From Oscillospiraceae bacterium (lineage in GTDB: Bacteria; Bacillota; Clostridia; Oscillospirales; Oscillospiraceae), in contig JAEDFW010000104.1 in NCBI GenBank assembly GCA_016297855.1, positions 1-5,972 on the forward strand: DNA of 5,972 nt, read 5' to 3'. This document shows positions 5,222 to 5,972 of this stretch, piece after piece (position 1 is the stretch's first letter; the number at the start of each line of letters is the position of its first letter). A model generated the notes under the pieces. It had not been told where the DNA came from, searched no databases, and was given only the letters and a program-made list of their open reading frames with translations. A program made the position numbers and the translations under genes.

Positions 5222-5972
5222 TTATGCCTGTCTGCGGCTGGGCTTCTGCGCGAGAAGATCGCCGACGCCCTCGCTGGCGCGCGCCCGCGCCTCATCGAAA
5301 GAGTGCGCGTAGATGTTCAGCGTCGTTGCAACCGTGGAATGCCCGAGATTTGCAGACACGGTCTTTGCGTCTGTGCCGCTGCTGATCTGCAAGCTTGCAT
5401 TCAGATGCCGGAAGGCGTGAATACCGTAAAATGGTTGATTGGTGCGCTTGCAGAAGCGATTGAGCCAGTTATACGGGGCGTTCGGGTGCATCGGCTCACC
5501 ATTTACGCCCGTGAACAAGCGCCCGCTGCCACGCCACTGATCGCCGATAGAAAGCCGGTACTCTGCCTGCGCCACTTTGTGCGCCCGCAGCACTTCAAAC
5601 ACAATTGGGTGCAGCTTGAGTGTTCTGCGGCTGCTTGTGGTTTTCGGGGTGTCGGTGTATACCCCATCTTCGCTGTTGTACTGTGATTCGCGCGCAATCG
5701 TGATAATTCGGTTTTCAAAATCGATATCCTGCCATTCAAGCCCGAGCAGCTCACCACGGCGCAGGCCGCTATAGATTGCAAGCGTCCAGAACGCCCGCCA
5801 GTATAGCGGTTCGCTTTCCAGCGATTCAAGAAACTGCTGCGCTTCTTCCAGCGTGGGGATTCGCTTTTCCTTTTGCTCGGGTGTCGGAAGCACGACGTTT
5901 TTGCATGGGTTGTCTTTCAGCATTCCCATGCGGATTGCATAGAGGAAAATGTCAGAAATAAACGACAAATAG
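5222..5972 (-). CDS. Tyrosine recombinase/phage-type integrase, N-terminus beyond the right edge
   Basis: This is the C-terminal part of a site-specific recombinase that integrates and excises a mobile element. About 249 residues are visible. The frame is still open at the right edge, so the N-terminal arm-binding domain and most of the core-binding domain lie outside; the TTG at 5966-5968 is probably not the start. Counting that codon as residue 1, the tail of the core-binding domain is LYAIRMGMLKDNPC (9-22). The catalytic domain has Arg70 in YSGLRRGELLGLEW, the beta-hairpin Lys109 in TPKTTSSRR, His184 and Arg187 in HAFRH, His210 in LGHSTVATT and the nucleophile Tyr220 in LNIYAHS. All expected catalytic residues are present, so the enzyme looks active. 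The gene reads toward tRNA-Leu and stops 177 bases from its 3' end, which fits an element inserted at that tRNA. Whether the element is a phage, ICE or other island cannot be decided here. Confidence 0.93.
   Translation of the reverse strand, partial: YLSFISDIFLYAIRMGMLKDNPCKNVVLPTPEQKEKRIPTLEEAQQFLESLESEPLYWRAFWTLAIYSGLRRGELLGLEWQDIDFENRIITIARESQYNSEDGVYTDTPKTTSSRRTLKLHPIVFEVLRAHKVAQAEYRLSIGDQWRGSGRLFTGVNGEPMHPNAPYNWLNRFCKRTNQPFYGIHAFRHLNASLQISSGTDAKTVSANLGHSTVATTLNIYAHSFDEARARASEGVGDLLAQKPSRRQA

Noticed and set aside
4945..5295. Minus-strand open frame of 116 codons containing MRLELTRLLPHAPQTCLST
   Set aside because: It runs antisense through the tRNA-Leu gene and both terminators. The MRLELTRLL-type peptide is what the complement of a tRNA-Leu gene translates to, and is a known source of spurious protein annotations.
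5093..5686. Plus-strand open frame of 197 codons beginning at the tRNA terminator
   Set aside because: It is antisense to the integrase gene, whose protein has a full set of catalytic motifs. The plus frame shows no recognisable domain and crosses the tandem repeat and the integrase terminator.

Overview
The window looks like chromosomal DNA of a Gram-positive Bacillota of the class Clostridia, perhaps the Oscillospirales. This rests on moderately GC-rich coding DNA, AGGAGG-type ribosome binding sites, textbook sigma-A promoters, and a SpoVB-like polysaccharide flippase of the kind found in spore-forming lineages. The order-level guess is inference and is weak.

Positions 92-4797 hold five genes, all on the minus strand and read from right to left. 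They are rsmE (16S rRNA m3U1498 methyltransferase), an unrecognised eight-helix membrane protein, a SpoVB/MurJ-type flippase, a low-specificity threonine aldolase, and a DNA-deoxyinosine (hypoxanthine-DNA) glycosylase. Gaps are 28 and 54 bases, then two stop/start overlaps of 3-4 bases, so a single operon is likely. A good sigma-A promoter (-35 at 4861-4866, -10 at 4838-4843) lies just upstream of rsmE. The 54-base gap before the flippase holds a strong hairpin that buries the flippase Shine-Dalgarno sequence, a possible internal control point. The gene set is functionally mixed: translation, envelope, amino acid metabolism and DNA repair.

Positions 4907-5094 hold a plus-strand transcription unit. 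A perfect consensus promoter (TTGACA, 17 bases, TATAAT) drives tRNA-Leu(GAG), which carries an encoded CCA end and is followed at once by a rho-independent terminator.

Positions 5095-5972 look like the edge of an integrated element. A tyrosine recombinase gene runs off the right edge and reads toward the tRNA, with all its C-terminal catalytic residues intact and its own terminator hairpin. A tandem 11-bp repeat lies between tRNA and integrase, where arm-type integrase sites are often found. The simplest reading is an integrative element (phage or ICE) inserted at the tRNA-Leu gene, with its cargo beyond the right edge. I see no clear evidence for a new multi-gene system inside the window. 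The most interesting items are the tRNA/integrase junction, the Shine-Dalgarno hairpin and the unassigned membrane protein.
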